Positions 24,273 through 37,635 of a stretch of 64,000 nucleotides of DNA are shown piece by piece. The notes below the pieces were generated by a model. The model ran no database searches. It was given only the letters and a program-made list of their open reading frames with translations, and was not told the DNA's origin. This DNA is from Vanilla planifolia (Eukaryota; Streptophyta; Magnoliopsida; Asparagales; Orchidaceae). The DNA is taken from the NCBI GenBank assembly GCA_023846275.1, contig JAIUJO010000165.1:973001-1037000 (forward strand). Direction: 5' to 3'. The translations under genes were made by a program, and so were the position numbers. The first letter of the stretch is position 1, and each line of letters starts with the position of its first letter.

Positions 24273-27200
24273 AGAATGAATCCTCCTCCGCTAGGCAAGG
24301 AAAATCATATGAAGGATAGGAACTACATTACGATGGTCGGAGAGCTTTCATCTGGTTTTTTTCGATTATTTGCCTAACAAGATCTGATGAAGAGCGTATT
24401 CGTACCAGAGTGAAACTGAGCCAAAAGTCGGAGATCTTAGGCTCTTTGCTAGGAAAAAGGAATTTCATCCGTCACTTGGCCCCCTTTTAGTTGATTCCTT
24501 CTAGCTTCTAGGCAAGAAGGTTGGCACAAAAGCAGTGAATTCGCTTGCTGTGTTGATGCTAGTTCTGACAATAGATTCCTTGGTGACGGATGCATGCTAA
24601 TAGAAAAAAAGAAAGTTTGAAAGTCATTGGGTAGGTACGCAACTTGCCCTGGTGCCAAGCTCAGTCCCAAGCTAAAGACAAGGGTGGGAGTATCCTAAGA
24701 GATAAGAGCAAAAGAAAAGATAGCTTATGCAAAATATCTTCCACTCACAAAAAACCAAGCATAACTACTTTCATTCCAATAAATTGAAGTTTTGCAAAAT
24801 CATTCTCTATGGAATCATAGTCTAGAGCCAAATGAAACTGATTCCATTGTAGCAAAAAGAGCTATTGACTTTTAGTAATGTGACCATGGACTAACTATAG
24901 CACCAACAGCTAGCTCGCTGTTCGTACAAATCTTTCCCAAATGAATCATTTGCCCTTTTATTTGTAACCAAACCTACCACTTCTCGTTAGTCTATTTATG
25001 TCATTCTTTTTGAATCAGTCAATTTCCTACGGTCAAGCCTAGTAGAGCTCCTAGTCTGACAAGACTAGCAAAGATGCTATCATGAACCATGCTAAGGGCT
25101 TAGCTACTGGAAAGCCAAACCACAGAGAAAGTCTAGCTGACTCTTCCTGATTGGACATTGTCGAGAAAGAGACAACAGCTACTCTTCCTCTAACAACTGA
25201 TTCTTTAGTGCCATCTTCTTCCTTTCATCAGGACTTAGCTCTAGTATGGGATTTGTACCATTCTTTGCCCGAGCCTTTGGAGCAGTAGAAATGATCGCTA
25301 CCATCTTGCACTAAAATCAAAAGGACCCTGCCTATTCTACCAAAAGAGCTTTGAATGGCCCCTTGCATGAAAGATTTCAGGGATGAGGCTTTCTATTAGC
25401 ACTCCTGAGTGCTAGCCAACACACTACTTCCTATAGACAACCATAGTCATCACTTCGTCTCCCACTTCTTGAGCTGTCGATTGACTTCTCTTTCCTTTCA
25501 GGTTGAGACTGCTTCCAAATCCATTGATTCCCAATTCATAGCTCCTGCGTCATACTTGATCCTAATCGCCTTGTCCTTGGCCCCCTGATGACATCAACTG
25601 CATTTTTGACCATTAATGAAAACATCTTGAGAAGGAGGGTTTGACGAAAAATCTTGTCTGGATAGCTGTATTCAATACAAATCTTTCTAATGCTTTCCAT
25701 GTTTGGAAGCATTAGCTGCTAAGCCCAAGAAGGCTTATTCAGTCAGGTGGGGCATAGGTGGTGCTGGGTGTCCCACTCATTCAGTGATCCCTGGAGTGTG
25801 GTTGATATCAACCAGCTGCAAAACAATCTCATCTTTCTGGTTGAGTCCCTCCATTTCCTATATAGGATTGATTAATCCTATCTACCCTCAAGAGGAGACC
25901 GAACATTGGATTGTTCAAAGCTATGATTTAGCCTACTTCCCCCAATATTGAGGGAGAGGCTTTTCTTTGAAAAGAGATACAGGGTGAGAGCGACTGCATT
26001 TGACATGCGTTCCATTCTGTGATGTGCCTAAAGTAGCACTAATCAAGATTGCAAAATGAGATATCTACGAAAAGAGAGAGCTCTTTTTTGAGTTCGTAAT
26101 CAGTTTCATTCCATATCTAATATAGTACTTTGAATCATATCTGTGACTATTACTTGTCGGACATGAGTGCCAGTGTTTGAGGTAGTGGTAGCGAAGGGAT
26201 TGCCTCAAGGGGATGCTCGGGCGAGTGCTCCCAACCATGTTGTTTCTTGGTCAATATCCTTTCTTCCTTCCTTCTTTATGATTAGTCAAGTTTTCCTTCC
26301 TGTCCTTCGATAAGTAAGCCCAAACGATTAAAATGACAACAAGGAAGTATGTTGAGATCCAACCATTGGGAATGCCCTTTTTTATGATGATAGAGAAGGA
26401 ATATGATTTCCACTTCTAGACGATGTTGAATAATAGATATTTTCTATGACCCTTGTGATGTGACCCTATCCCTATGTAGGCTTCCCATTTTCCGGGAACT
26501 CTGCGATGTGACTCTATCTCTATGTAGGCTGACTATTCACTTTCGAGGTCCAGTGGGCAGTTGGATACTACTAGCTAGGGAAATGATTGGAAAACTTTCA
26601 TATCAAAGGGAAGGGCTCTATCGAAAGGTTACCAAACTGATTCTCAAAGGGTCCTATCCAATTCATAGCACCAAGTGTCGATACTGACTTCAATGATAAA
26701 TCATAGATGGAATGACAGAATCAAGGTTTTTATTTCAGAAAACATAGCGTAGTAGTTCCAATTGGGGGAGATATATTCATATGTGTCAGACGACATATCA
26801 GACTCTGTATCGGACCTTTCATACATGGATTGGAGGGTAGGGTCTCTAGCCCAAAAAAACAAACTCATTCCATCTTAGGGGACTGATCTTTTAAGCAAAT
26901 CACTTAGTAGAAAGGATGCAATTCTTAGTGTTCTTTAGTCGAAGGGCTATAGCACTAGCTATTTGACTCATAAGGGGGCTGAAATTTTAGGGGTCCTACA
27001 TTACTAAAACATGGGGATAGAGGTTCTCCTTCGTCCCTTTATCTATTACCTTCCCTTCCCCACTATCGAGCTTCTCTACCATTTTATTGAGTTTGAGTTC
27101 TAGTTGACTTCCTTGCAAAAGTACACAAAAAAAGTACCCCAGAGGGAACCCGGTGAGTAAGAAATCAATTTCATTTCGATTCGAGAACTTCTGTCAAGTC

Positions 27201-30200
27201 ACAGATATGAGCAAAAGGGTCGACATAGCATGTTCATGTTACAACATTTTTGCTAGGTTGGTCCCTTCGGTTGTAATGGGTACAAAAACATCAGCTGATT
27301 TCTTCTTTTCTTTAGTGAGTTATGATAACATTTCCAAGATTGGAGTAGATTGCCACCGACTGCCATGACACGACACATTCTACCTTCTGGTGTCAAAAAC
27401 TTCCCCACCACGTGCACTATCAATGACAAGATCTAGAAGCGGTGAAGTTTAGTGGGAGCAAGAATAGCATTGTCTAAGGAGAATGCCTTGATAATGAGAA
27501 AGTGACTTGTTTCTAGTATAAGAATCCACGACGCCCTAGGGGGCCTTGACCCCTATCATTCAAACAAGTTTAGCAAGCAACCCTCGTCATTTACCCTCTA
27601 AATTAGGAGCACCAATAGTGGGACTCCTTATCTTTCCTTAAAGAAGTTCAGGAAGGGAGTACAATATAGACCTTCATTCATTCCTATAGCCTTATTTGCT
27701 AGTTCTCCTCGCTTCAGTTTTTTCTTTTTTTGGAAGAAATAGGTGAAGAGACGCATAAGATCAATGCCTTAAAGGTAGGTCTTGCTTGATTGATTTTAGT
27801 ACTTGCCCTTTGAACTCCAGTTCTGACTCAAATCAAAAGAAAAAATTTCATTTTGTTTTGCTGGATAGACCAGGTCCCCAACCAAGGTGTAAAAGAGTTC
27901 CCTTCTCGGCCTATCCAGAAGTCAGTGGGAAGTAGAGAGAGAAAGGAAAATTTGGAGGCGTGGCTACCTTCGTGGGATCCTTCCATTCCGTGATAGCCTG
28001 AACATTGTCCTCTCTGACCTATTCTTTCTTGTTTTTTGAAGCCGTATTTTGTTTTGCATCGATGCCCCTAATGGAACGAAACACTCCTACAAAAGCCTAG
28101 AGGTGACGACAGGGGCCTTTATTTTGATTGGTTATGCCATCAGCGATTTCGTAACCTAAAGATTGGAGCTGTTTTGGCTCGCTTCGGTCTTACTCACTTG
28201 CATTTTTACTTTCTATTTCTGCTTTGTGACCACTTTTGAGATAAGGTAAACTCTACTTTTTGGGTTTCCATTCCACTCCAACTCCAAATATAGAATGTAA
28301 TTGGTACGAGTGCTATTTTTTTCAAAAGAAGGGATCCTTGCTTAGTGATTACTGATCCATTGTTCTTAGTAGAAGCTTGGGCAGGAAGAAAAGAGCACTA
28401 ACTATAACTAGGGACTTGCTCTAATCCTAAGGCTTTCCTAGTCTAACTTAGGAAGTTACTGATCCCACTTCTTATGGACCGTAGGAAGATAAGCATGATT
28501 TTTTTACTGGAAAAAAGTGAGAAGGCACTGGAAAATCAAACACCAAATTAGTTCCCCAAAGGGGACCCCCAATTTGTGTGGGAAATGAACGTCCTCTAAT
28601 CCTTTGCTTTTTCATTGCTTATTTGAGTCAGGGAGAACTACAAGCAGACAGGTGTTTCAAAATAAGAAGATGACAAAATTTCTTCATTATTTTCCCGTGT
28701 TAAGCCACTTATTAAGAGAAAGACGAATGCAAGCCAAAGTCCCAAGCTTAACTATAGTATGATTCATTCCTTTACTTTGAAGTTAGCTTGGTTAGTTTGT
28801 TATCCAATTTCTTATATAGTAACGCAACTTCATGAGCTATCTCGGATAACTGAAGGCTGGTATGCACCTTGGGTCAAATCATGCTTACATGATTGGGTAT
28901 TGCACTCTATCTCAAGACCATCAGGGTTAGCATTACATATCCTATATGCGAGTATGCGAGTGAAGTGAAATGTTCCTATTGACATAGAGAATTAGTGTTC
29001 AGCATACATCTCCAATTGTTGTCCAAAATCCAACTCAACTAAGCATATCAGCATGGGCCCCCCTCGCTAGCCGAGAGTATTCTCAAACTCTCAATCAACA
29101 TTGAAGGAGAGAGTCAAAAAGATTGTGGTATCATCACTTGGTACTCTTTAGAACTGGTGCTCATCTCCAGCTCAGGGAGCATCTTGTTACTCTGTTCAAC
29201 GGAATACCAAACATCTGTCCCACGCACGGTGGGAGCCATAGGTTGGCACCTGAATAACCAACTCAGGTTCAAAGATTGGGCCATCTCTTCCAATGGTCCT
29301 CTCAATGATTGGGTAAATAGTCGATGTTCCTTCTTCAATAAGGATGTTAGCCCCAGAAGTCACCCTATGTGGCATCTCACTGAGGGAGCTGATTAGCAAG
29401 CATATGTATACCTACATAGCATAGAGGGAGGTTGGTGCCTCTCATGCCCAATTCTTGACTATTGACTAGATTACTAGATTTATAATCTTTCTTTTCAAAC
29501 TAAGCTCAATTCAAAATTTCCATTTCCAATTGTATCATCCTACAGTCTGTCAAAATCTTAACATAACGTACCTGACATTGGGTACAACATACCTGAGGCA
29601 TCCTGGAACATTGTAGCTTCTGAAAGAGCAGGTTTTTTCTTTCACTCATCAAGAATGTACCTTACATTTTGAGGGTCGTACAGTACATTATGTTCATTTT
29701 TGAAACAACTTTCTATCGAATGATGTCAGTTGCTTCTGCTTAGCTGTCTCGAGTAGTCAGTTGAGTTTAGTGGCACCTCAAGTAACTTTGCTTTTGGGGG
29801 CACTCCTTCTATAATGCCTGATGAATGAAGGGAATGTTTGAGCTTAGCAACCTCTTTTCTTAGTGAGTTTCCAAGTTGGTTCGATTCCAAATACTAGCCA
29901 CTTGGGTGGACTCTTGGTCGAATGAAGGTGCCTTCAAGTTCTTCTTTCTCCACTTCCACTACTTTCATACAACCAAACTACTAAAATTATCCTTATTTCT
30001 TTGATTCTAGCCTTAGATGGGGGCTCCCCCATAAGGGAACTATGGAATGCCCCCCCTCTAGGGATCTTTCATGGCTTGATGTCAGGCTCCTCCATGAGTT
30101 TCAAATTCTATGGTTCGCTTCCTTCTTCCCAGCTTCAGGCATGGGTACTGCTTTTTAGGGTGGTGCTAAGGGGTATACCATTCCATGTAAGCCCTCAAGA

Positions 30201-30641
30201 TGGCTTTTGCTTGTCTAGTCTCACCATAACAAGCTGAGCTAGATTAGGTGGGCCCTTCTTGTTGCTCTTTGTAGTGACTTTGATACTAAAAAAGAATGTG
30301 TGATGGATATGGAATTAGACTTGAAACTGGCATATGTCCTTTAGTTCAAGAAGGTGGACATAGCATTGCTCTAGATGAGGATAGATGCGCATGGTATAGG
30401 AATTGGGAAGAGAAAAAGCCTTCCACAGATAAAGAACTAAAGAATTGGAGTTTTCTAATGAAAGAAATGTGAAAGCAAGCTCTACAACGTGACTTGGTTA
30501 ACTCGGGTGTGGAAGGATCAGGCTCTGAGATCGGGGAACTTTTGAAATAGAAATGAAATGAAGGAAGAAACAAAATCAAAATAAGGAGAAAAATCGAATC
30601 AGATATATCTAATTCTATCCAATTTGGATTGTATGGAATTC
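24273..30641. other. unrecognised spacer
   Basis: Moderate-GC spacer with open frames below about 82 codons and no recognisable protein, tRNA or rRNA. The G/C-rich dispersed motif appears near 27,131 (weak), 28,553, 29,055 and 30,005-30,065. Two overlapping opposite-strand frames at 29,114-29,399 match nothing I know. Confidence 0.5.
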
Positions 30642-30713
30642 GGTGGCATGGCCCAGTGGTAAGGCAGGGGACTACAAATCCTTTATCCCCAGTTCAAATT
30701 TGTTGTCTTCTGA
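30642..30713 (+). pseudogene. trnC: plastid-like trnC with altered anticodon (GCA to ACA)
   Basis: The sequence ggtggcatggcccagtggtaa, ggcaggggactACAaatccttt and atccccagttcaaat follows plastid trnC-GCA closely through the D and anticodon arms. Position 34 is A, not G, so the anticodon reads ACA. The T-stem 3' half and acceptor 3' strand (ttgttgtct) are diverged and pair poorly with the 5' strand. It is most likely a pseudogene. Confidence 0.78.
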
Positions 30714-33700
30714 TCAACAAAAAAGACTTGGAAACGATGACTCCTACTGACTCGGAATTTACTGAGTTCTTGACGAATTCTTGCCTAGCAAAAGCATGGG
30801 CAAGGGGCTAGGTCTGTCGATACTTTGTTTTGAGAACCCGTATGGTCTGTCAAAGAGTTTCCTATTTGTTCTCAACTGTGAGTGGCTCAAATAGGTACCA
30901 ATCAATCTAAAACAACCCGAGGCCCCCTTTGGGGCTTGAACATTACTGGTTTAGGCTATTCTGAATTGGGGGCCTTCTCTGGGGAACAATAAAAAGAAAT
31001 AATGAGAATTCAGTCTGGGCATCAAAACTATGAAAGTCAGAAGTGGATAATCTTGAAAAGGTTTCTAAGAGAAACTCCTTTTTGGCACCTAAGGTTGAAG
31101 ATAGGATTCTAAAAAAAATTATACAAGGTTTCCTAATTATCTGATGCTATACCTTTCTGATCTAAATACTAAGCGAGACTCTGTCTGCAATGAAATACGA
31201 TTGGATATGCTTATGGGAAATTCATTTCACAATTGCGTGTAGAAAGAACTTCAGAGACTTTTGATCTAGACTAACGAGAGGCTCCAAGTGATTAGAAAGA
31301 AGCTCTCCTATGGGGGCCCCCCATTTGTCAGTGGTGATTTTTTTATATGGTGATTGACTAACAGCCCAAGAGCAAGATCCAGAAGTCTTATCAGAAGAGT
31401 GATCAGACCTAATGTTACTGTCCCTATGCCTGAGGACTTTTCTGAGTGAGAGTGCTTTAATCTAATTGGAAATCAAAAGTGTTTCAAAGAAGTCATTAAG
31501 AAATCATTAAGGGAACAACGATGAAAACAAAAATGTGGGAATTCATAGAAAGGAAAGAAAGGTGAACATCTAGATTGAGGCCTAAACGATGTCATGAGCA
31601 TGAAAAGGAAGGAGAAGATGAATGAGAATACAGTGTATAGTAGAACTGCCTAAAGAATTGAGCTAAGAGTTCTTTATAGAACAAGTTGGTTAGGGACTGT
31701 TTCAGAGGCTAGCCAATAGATACAAAGTAGAGGAAGCCAAGCAATCTAAAAAGTATAGATGAGCAATCTCCTAATTGGAAGGGGAGGAATATCAGATTGT
31801 TGTAAGACATATTAAGAAAAAGCAATCATTCGCTTCGATATATCAGATTCTATCAACAAGCAGAGCTTCCTTTGACAACGAGCAAAGCGGCTCTATTTTT
31901 TCTTATTGAAACCAGCTTGACTTTGTTTATGTTTTAAGGGGCTCGTTCAAGGAAGCTCCTCAGTCATCGTTTGCAAAAAACTCTTATTTGTTTCTCCATC
32001 TAAGCGAATGCCCTGCGTTGATTCAAGAGTTGTTTCCAGTCCAAACAATTCTCCTTCCGATGTAGTGATTTTTTACTTCTTCATGGAAGGAGGTGAAAGG
32101 ATAGCAAGGTTCCAATGAGCATTTTTTACCACCATCAGTACAATGATGTTTGCTCAAGCGAGAGGTTGTATACCTAGTTGGATGATTAGTGGTAACTACT
32201 ATTAGTAGCTCATGTCTTGTACTATGAAGAAGTAGCAAGAATATCGATCTATTTCCTCACCGAGTTTGCCAGCCTGGGATGTGGATTCGAACCGTGCAGT
32301 TGATAGGCTGATCGATCTACCATTTGAACCCATGGGAAACAAAGAGCAGGCACACCCCACTTTTGCAAAATGGAAATGAGCAAATCTCTCGACTATGAAA
32401 GAGTCGCCAGTCAAAAAACTAGATTTCTAGCATAATTCAGTGAAATCCTAATTCAAATTATAGCTTCTTTAGATACTTGATTGGTGGAGGAGGCATGAAG
32501 TGGGAGGTGAAGAACTCCATTTTGAACGGCCACATTCGACACATTGACACTCGGGGCCTGGACCTGATGGCAAAAAAGGGAATAGAAGTGAGGAAGACTA
32601 CTAACGTAGGGTAACCAGTGAGCTCAGCCTTGAACTATCATTATGAGTTCCTATTCCCTCCCTACATGAACCTCGGTCGAATTCATTAGTTTGGAATTGG
32701 GCACTAGAGTGGGGCCCAACCCTTTTGCAAGACTTGTACCCATTTCTCGATTAGAGGTTGAGCTGCTATGGCAAGCTTTTTTTTGAAGGGTGGGTATGGG
32801 GAACCCCCACCATACAAAGACGATTGGCTGGTGTTGTGGATACCGAACTCGTGAGAACCCCTATTAGAAGGGCTGACTAGTCTTTCTCCTTTAGGGGATC
32901 ACTCAATCTACTCTGCATTGGTCTGTAGGGAAGGGTGCCCCCTCTGGGGATCCAATTTGGCTTTTCAAAAAATAGAAAGGGATGCAAAACGAGGTAGCAT
33001 AGTTCTTGTTATGTTGCTATATCTGATGTAAGCCCAAATACAATGCACCTATCAACCCCCTCATCGTTGTCATGGTGAACAAATGAACCTATTTTATGAT
33101 CAACCCAAGCTGACCCACTAATAGCATTAAGGAAGGGAGGAATTGTTGACCCTTGCATCAAGTTCGGTTAACAAGTTAGACCACCAGACAATGTAGTGAA
33201 AATTGGCAAAATCAGTAATTCAGTCTGTGTGAAATCAGGGCTAGCTCCTCAAAAGGTATGAGTTCAATCAGCTACACTAGAAATCAATGAGAAGGGAGAG
33301 AACTCACTTGAGAAAGTCTAGTTATCACTCCCCATCCTCTATGGAGACTTTTTAGCCTGCTAGGCTGACCTCGCAAGAGGGAAGGGGGATCACTGACTTG
33401 ATAGAGTCAGGTTGGGGAAAGGAAGACTCCTTTTATGGGTTAGTATTTGGATTATCCCCTCAAAAGCCTATTCTCATATTCTACCATCTTCAAGATTTGC
33501 TTAGAAAAGAAATGGCTTTCAAACTATTCTCATAGGGTAGAAACTCTTTCTTACCTATTTTCCTATAACCTATAATGTGAAAGAATAGAAATCTGGTTTG
33601 CTAGCTTGGCTGAGAAGATCTTTTTAGAATGTCACCCCATAGGGGTCCCCAGTTCCAGTACTACTCTCAACATCTGGTTTATATAGTCTTCCATTCCCTC

Positions 33701-33839
33701 CTCATCATCTAAAGTGGTCGAGAGGCTGGTTGGTTTACGAAGGGGAAGAAAGAATTTGGCATCTGAGAAAGAAGGGGATTGGTTTTGGTTCGAGCTAATT
33801 CGAAGGAATCAAACATAATTGAGACCATTCTTATTGGCT
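30714..33839. other. unrecognised spacer
   Basis: No recognised gene. The G/C-rich motif occurs near 30,912, 30,968, 31,304, 32,935 and 33,625. The minus strand of 32,270-32,335 has a T-loop-like ggttcgaatcc but does not fold as a tRNA. Confidence 0.5.
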
Positions 33840-34900
33840 GGGAAAGGGGGACCCCTCTGAGGATCTTGTTCGTGGTGTATACGTGGCCAGTAGAAATCTC
33901 TCTATAGGTTTTAAATTGTTTTTGTCACCCCAATGTGACCTGCTACCTTCGACGTCAAAGCTTCTTGGATCCATCTCAGCCTATCCCCGTCTCATGGGAT
34001 GTTCAATTTCCAACCATAGTCCATCTTAGATCTCATACTCTCAATTAGCCCTCTCTTCTTGACCTCTTCCATGACTTGCTGAAGTTGGGATCCTCATCAT
34101 ACCTCGTTGAGTACTCCTGTTCAGCTAGTTTGACCTTCATCACAGTAAACAAGCATAAAGTCATTACTGGTGGTCTCGAGAGCATGTCGGCTAGTTGAAT
34201 ATGGGATCCTTTTTGACATTTGATGATAAGATTGAATTACTATAGATATGTCATTCACTTCATGTGTCGAGCATGCTGCTGTTTGGGCTAGGTCTAGAGG
34301 TATTATAGTGGTTAATGGTCAGAGTGGACAAGGGCCCCCTCTGGGGTTTTTCAAGTAGATGTCGATCGGGGTTTGGAACAAAGTGTGCTTTTCATCTTTC
34401 GGTGCCATCTTGATTTGATTATACCCCGAGAGCCACTGTAATAACAAGCTCAAGTAGAACATTTCATATGTTGACACTATTGTCAATCATGATCTCCGTT
34501 ATCAACAGTGGGAAGTCATCTTTCGGGTACACTTTGTTGAAGTTCCGAAAGTCTATGCATTTAAGGATCTGGCCATTCTTCTTCTTGACTGGGACAATGT
34601 TGGTGACCCAAGTTTGGCTACTTTTCTTTCCGAATGAAACCGACCTCTATGGGCTTTTTGGTTTCAGCTATCACCTTTTCTTCAATCTCGAGCCTCAGCC
34701 TCATTCTCCTTGGAGGTTGTTTGACTGTGGCTACATCGGGATTGATTACCAATTTATGGACTGTCACCTCTGGGGATAGGCCTGGCATTTCTATATGTTC
34801 CATTCCATTCGAGCAGTCTTTGTAGTCTTGGAGAAGGATCTTCCATTCTTAAAACCTCTCTAGTGCAACTAATGTGCTGACATAGGTGGGCCTGGAATCA
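33840..34900 (-). mobile_element. Ty3/gypsy retrotransposon pol relic
   Basis: On the minus strand, pol fragments occur in family order. First is the start of reverse transcriptase (IEMPGLSPEVTVHKL, then VKQPPRRMRLRLE, 34,803-34,620). Next is the RT fingers region (KCIDFRNFNKVYPKDDFPL, about 34,570-34,510) and the start of the palm up to about 34,300. After a large deletion an RNase H-end string ADMLSRPP follows (34,194-34,167). Last is an integrase zinc-binding region containing GHIGVTKTI and FYWPR (about 33,960-33,880). Stops and frameshifts are present. The 139-codon plus-strand frame at 34,886-35,305 is antisense to the decayed upstream part. Confidence 0.85.
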
Positions 34901-36887
34901 AGATCCCCTCTAGTCTGGGGCCCACTCTGGGAACTATTGAGAAAGAAGTGGGAGTCCTCTGGTTGTGAATTTGCCATGGTCCAGAGGCGCTTGATGTTGC
35001 TCTCCTTTCTAGAGGTTTTGGAAGTAGTGAGCTCTCTCTTGAGTCTGCTTAGAGGGGCAGATCTTTTTGATGATCCATTGGGGAGAACTCACTGGGGATG
35101 GAAACTGGTTCCATGCATAGGCTTGGCTCCATGCTTTGTTCTAGTCATCTTGGAGTTCCTTCAGATTTATAGAAGAGGATGCCCCTTTCGGGTTGCCCTC
35201 GTCTCGATGGCACATTATGGTTTTGAGCTCCTGGACTTGGTGAACATCACGAGATGGAATAGGGGCCCCCTATTTGTTAGTGGGGACTTTTTAAAATGTG
35301 GTTGATGGGCCTTTGGAGAACTTATGATTGAGCCTCTCTGCTTCTTGAAGCCAATCTCATGCTTTACATGCAAGGCAATCAATCCCCAAAGGGGGCCCCT
35401 TTAAAGGAACTTCTGCATTGGGGACCAGCTCTATGAGCACCTTTAAGCAGAAGTTCCTTTGTTTTGGCTGAAAAAAGGGAATTGGATTCCCTAGAAGGGC
35501 CCCTTTATTGATCTTCTTTTTTTCTTGGAAAGACTCAAGATAGAATGGGCCTCAAGGCTTACTGCTCATGTCAAGCTTGATACTGTTGATGAGTATGGAT
35601 TTGCCCCTCTCCCTCTAGACAAGAGCTCAACCTTGGGAGTGTGAGAGATTGAATTACCTGATTCAAAAGAATTTTAGAAGTCACCTCATAGTCTTGTTCC
35701 TCAAAAGGGGGCCTCATAAGGGAACTATAGAACTTAGGGGAACTATAGAACGTAGGGGAACTATAGAAGAGGTCCTTCCTAGTATTGTGCCATGACCTGG
35801 GCCTAGTTCTTTTGAAATCTATCATTCTAGGATTTGCACTCTGATACATTTCCATTATGTTCTCTGGCCAAACCTGTCACCTCATGTGCCAAAGTCAAAC
35901 GATTGTTCTTCCTTCCCTGCTCCCTCTTTTTCAAAATAGGATATGTAGTGGTGGGCTCCATGCTCTATATGACCTTAGTGGGTTACCAGAGAAGAGGGGA
36001 CAACTTCTGTATACCTTGCATTGCTTCATCTTCCATTTTTGATTGAAAGTTGCAAGCTGGGCCTAGGCCTAAACCTATGAAATTCTAAAAGTGGTGCTTC
36101 AAAGTTGTATCTAGCCATGCTTTTTGGCTGTCTAAACTTGAGAGGGTGCTCAGAGAGGTTAGGTTCATCGAGAAAGTTGGTACAAACATGCTCATATGAG
36201 CTTTCTAGATGGTTAGCTAGGTAGTCCTGCTTGCCTCTTAATTATTTTTGAGTGGCATACATAATGTCAAACAAAGATCCAAGTAGTTGCCACTAGATTC
36301 AGAAGTTCCTTAGATTGTTCCCCAGCCATAGTTCTGATAGTTCATCTTAGGTTTCTCGAACAAGGGGATCTAGTCGAGCCAGTCAATGAGCTAATACTAG
36401 ACTATTGTGATAGCATGCAGTGGTGAAGCTTTTGAGTTGCTCAAACCATAGTGAGACTACGCTTCTCTATCTGTGTGTAACAGGTTTCATAATCCAATAG
36501 GGTTTAACTAAGGTAGTCAATTGCCCTTTCCTTCCTTTTGATGAGTATCATCATGTTGAGCTAGAACAGCCCTACCCCCTAATGTAGTTTCAATGTTAGA
36601 AACATAGAAGAGCAGAGAGGCCTTCATAACAATGCTTGATTCATCAGAATAGTAAATAAACGTCATTTTCCCCAACCATCGAAACCCAACACGGCCTTTT
36701 TTCTTTGTTTAAGGTTGGATTCAATAAGATTATCAAGAAGTTCTGTCCGATGCATTCGATCGAATCCAATCTCAGAATTCATCAGCTCTCTCCCAACCTA
36801 GTCCCACTTATATATAGATAAAGTACTTTGTTTTGTGAAGTTGAAGTTCTTTCATTGTATTGTAATTCAATGACAAAAGAAAAAAAT
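34901..36887. other. spacer rich in the G/C motif
   Basis: The 34,901-35,000 part probably continues the gypsy relic upstream (a PTYVSTL-like string on the minus strand). The rest is unrecognised. The G/C motif recurs near 34,910, 35,260, 35,380, 35,490 and 35,705. Confidence 0.5.
35718..35771 (+). repeat. three tandem 18 bp copies of aggggaactatagaacgt
   Basis: Units at 35,718-35,735, 35,736-35,753 and 35,754-35,771 differ by one to three bases. The unit equals the right half of the dispersed G/C-rich motif (ggggaact followed by atagaa). Confidence 0.85.
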
Positions 36888-36961
36888 CATGCTTTGTAGG
36901 ATTTGAGTCTATGAGTTTTGCTTTTGGAGACACACGTTCTATCGTACTGAACTAAGAGCAC
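36888..36961 (-). tRNA. trnW-CCA: plastid-derived trnW-CCA, degenerate
   Basis: The minus strand reads gtgctcttagttcagtac and gtctCCAaaag, and ends with caaatcctacaaagcatg, following plastid trnW with its CCA anticodon. The acceptor stem keeps six of seven pairs (one G-U). The anticodon stem has at least two mismatches (tgtgt opposite agcaa). Plant mitochondria often use a plastid-derived trnW, so it could be native, but the stem damage favours a relic. Confidence 0.75.
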
Positions 36962-37139
36962 TTTCTTATGAAAGGAGATACGACTCTCAAGAAAAGGGTT
37001 TCTTGACTCTTGTGTACACATGTAAAAAGGAAAGATTATGTCAAAAGTTCCCCAGAGGGTGACCCATGTAGGTTTCGTGGGGGCTCAACGAATCCTTCGT
37101 CACTTTGCACAGGAGAAAGAATAGGTAGGAAAGCCATTT

Positions 37140-37213
37140 TTCCAAAATTGAGTTGGAACCTAGCAACATTTTGGACCTAAAACAAACGTACTATCAAGCT
37201 ACACTACATCCCT
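37140..37213 (-). pseudogene. trnP: plastid-derived trnP relic (TGG anticodon changed to TAG)
   Basis: The minus strand from 37,213 reads agggatgtagtgtagcttg and gtacgtttgttttaggtcc, matching plastid trnP-UGG through the D and anticodon arms. The middle anticodon base is A, giving TAG. The T arm and 3' acceptor strand are not conserved. Its position upstream of trnW on the same strand matches the plastid trnW-trnP pair. Confidence 0.75.
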
Positions 37214-37635
37214 ATTTCCAATTGTTGCACAGTGTCATTCAAATTTCTATTTTTTTCCACGAAGCAGATCTCCATATTTTTCCCCCCTCTTTCCATATAT
37301 ATCAAATCTCCAATCCAACATGAATATTGTTTTGTTTTTATTCACTCTATTCTTTCACAAATGGATCCAAACGGTGGGACCCCTCTGGGGATCTGAGATC
37401 TTCTTCCAATGAAATGGAATTTTGGAGAGAGATGATACCTGTACAAACAAACTTGCGTACAACATTCATCAGTGAAAGGAATCTCCATTATGGAATCATT
37501 CACAGTCGTCCATATCATTATCCACAAAGAAATTATAATTTGGTCATCCAAATCAGGTCAAATTTTGTCATACTTTTTGAGTTCCTTTCATTGACATAGA
37601 TACAACTCCAAAACTATGATGATGCACTATCAATG

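Noticed and set aside
32265..32340. Minus-strand tRNA-like stretch with ggttcgaatcc
   Set aside because: The T stem and anticodon stem do not pair and no tRNA species fits, so it is not called.
34886..35305. 139-codon plus-strand frame
   Set aside because: It is antisense to the decayed upstream part of the gypsy relic and spans G/C motif copies; no recognisable domain.
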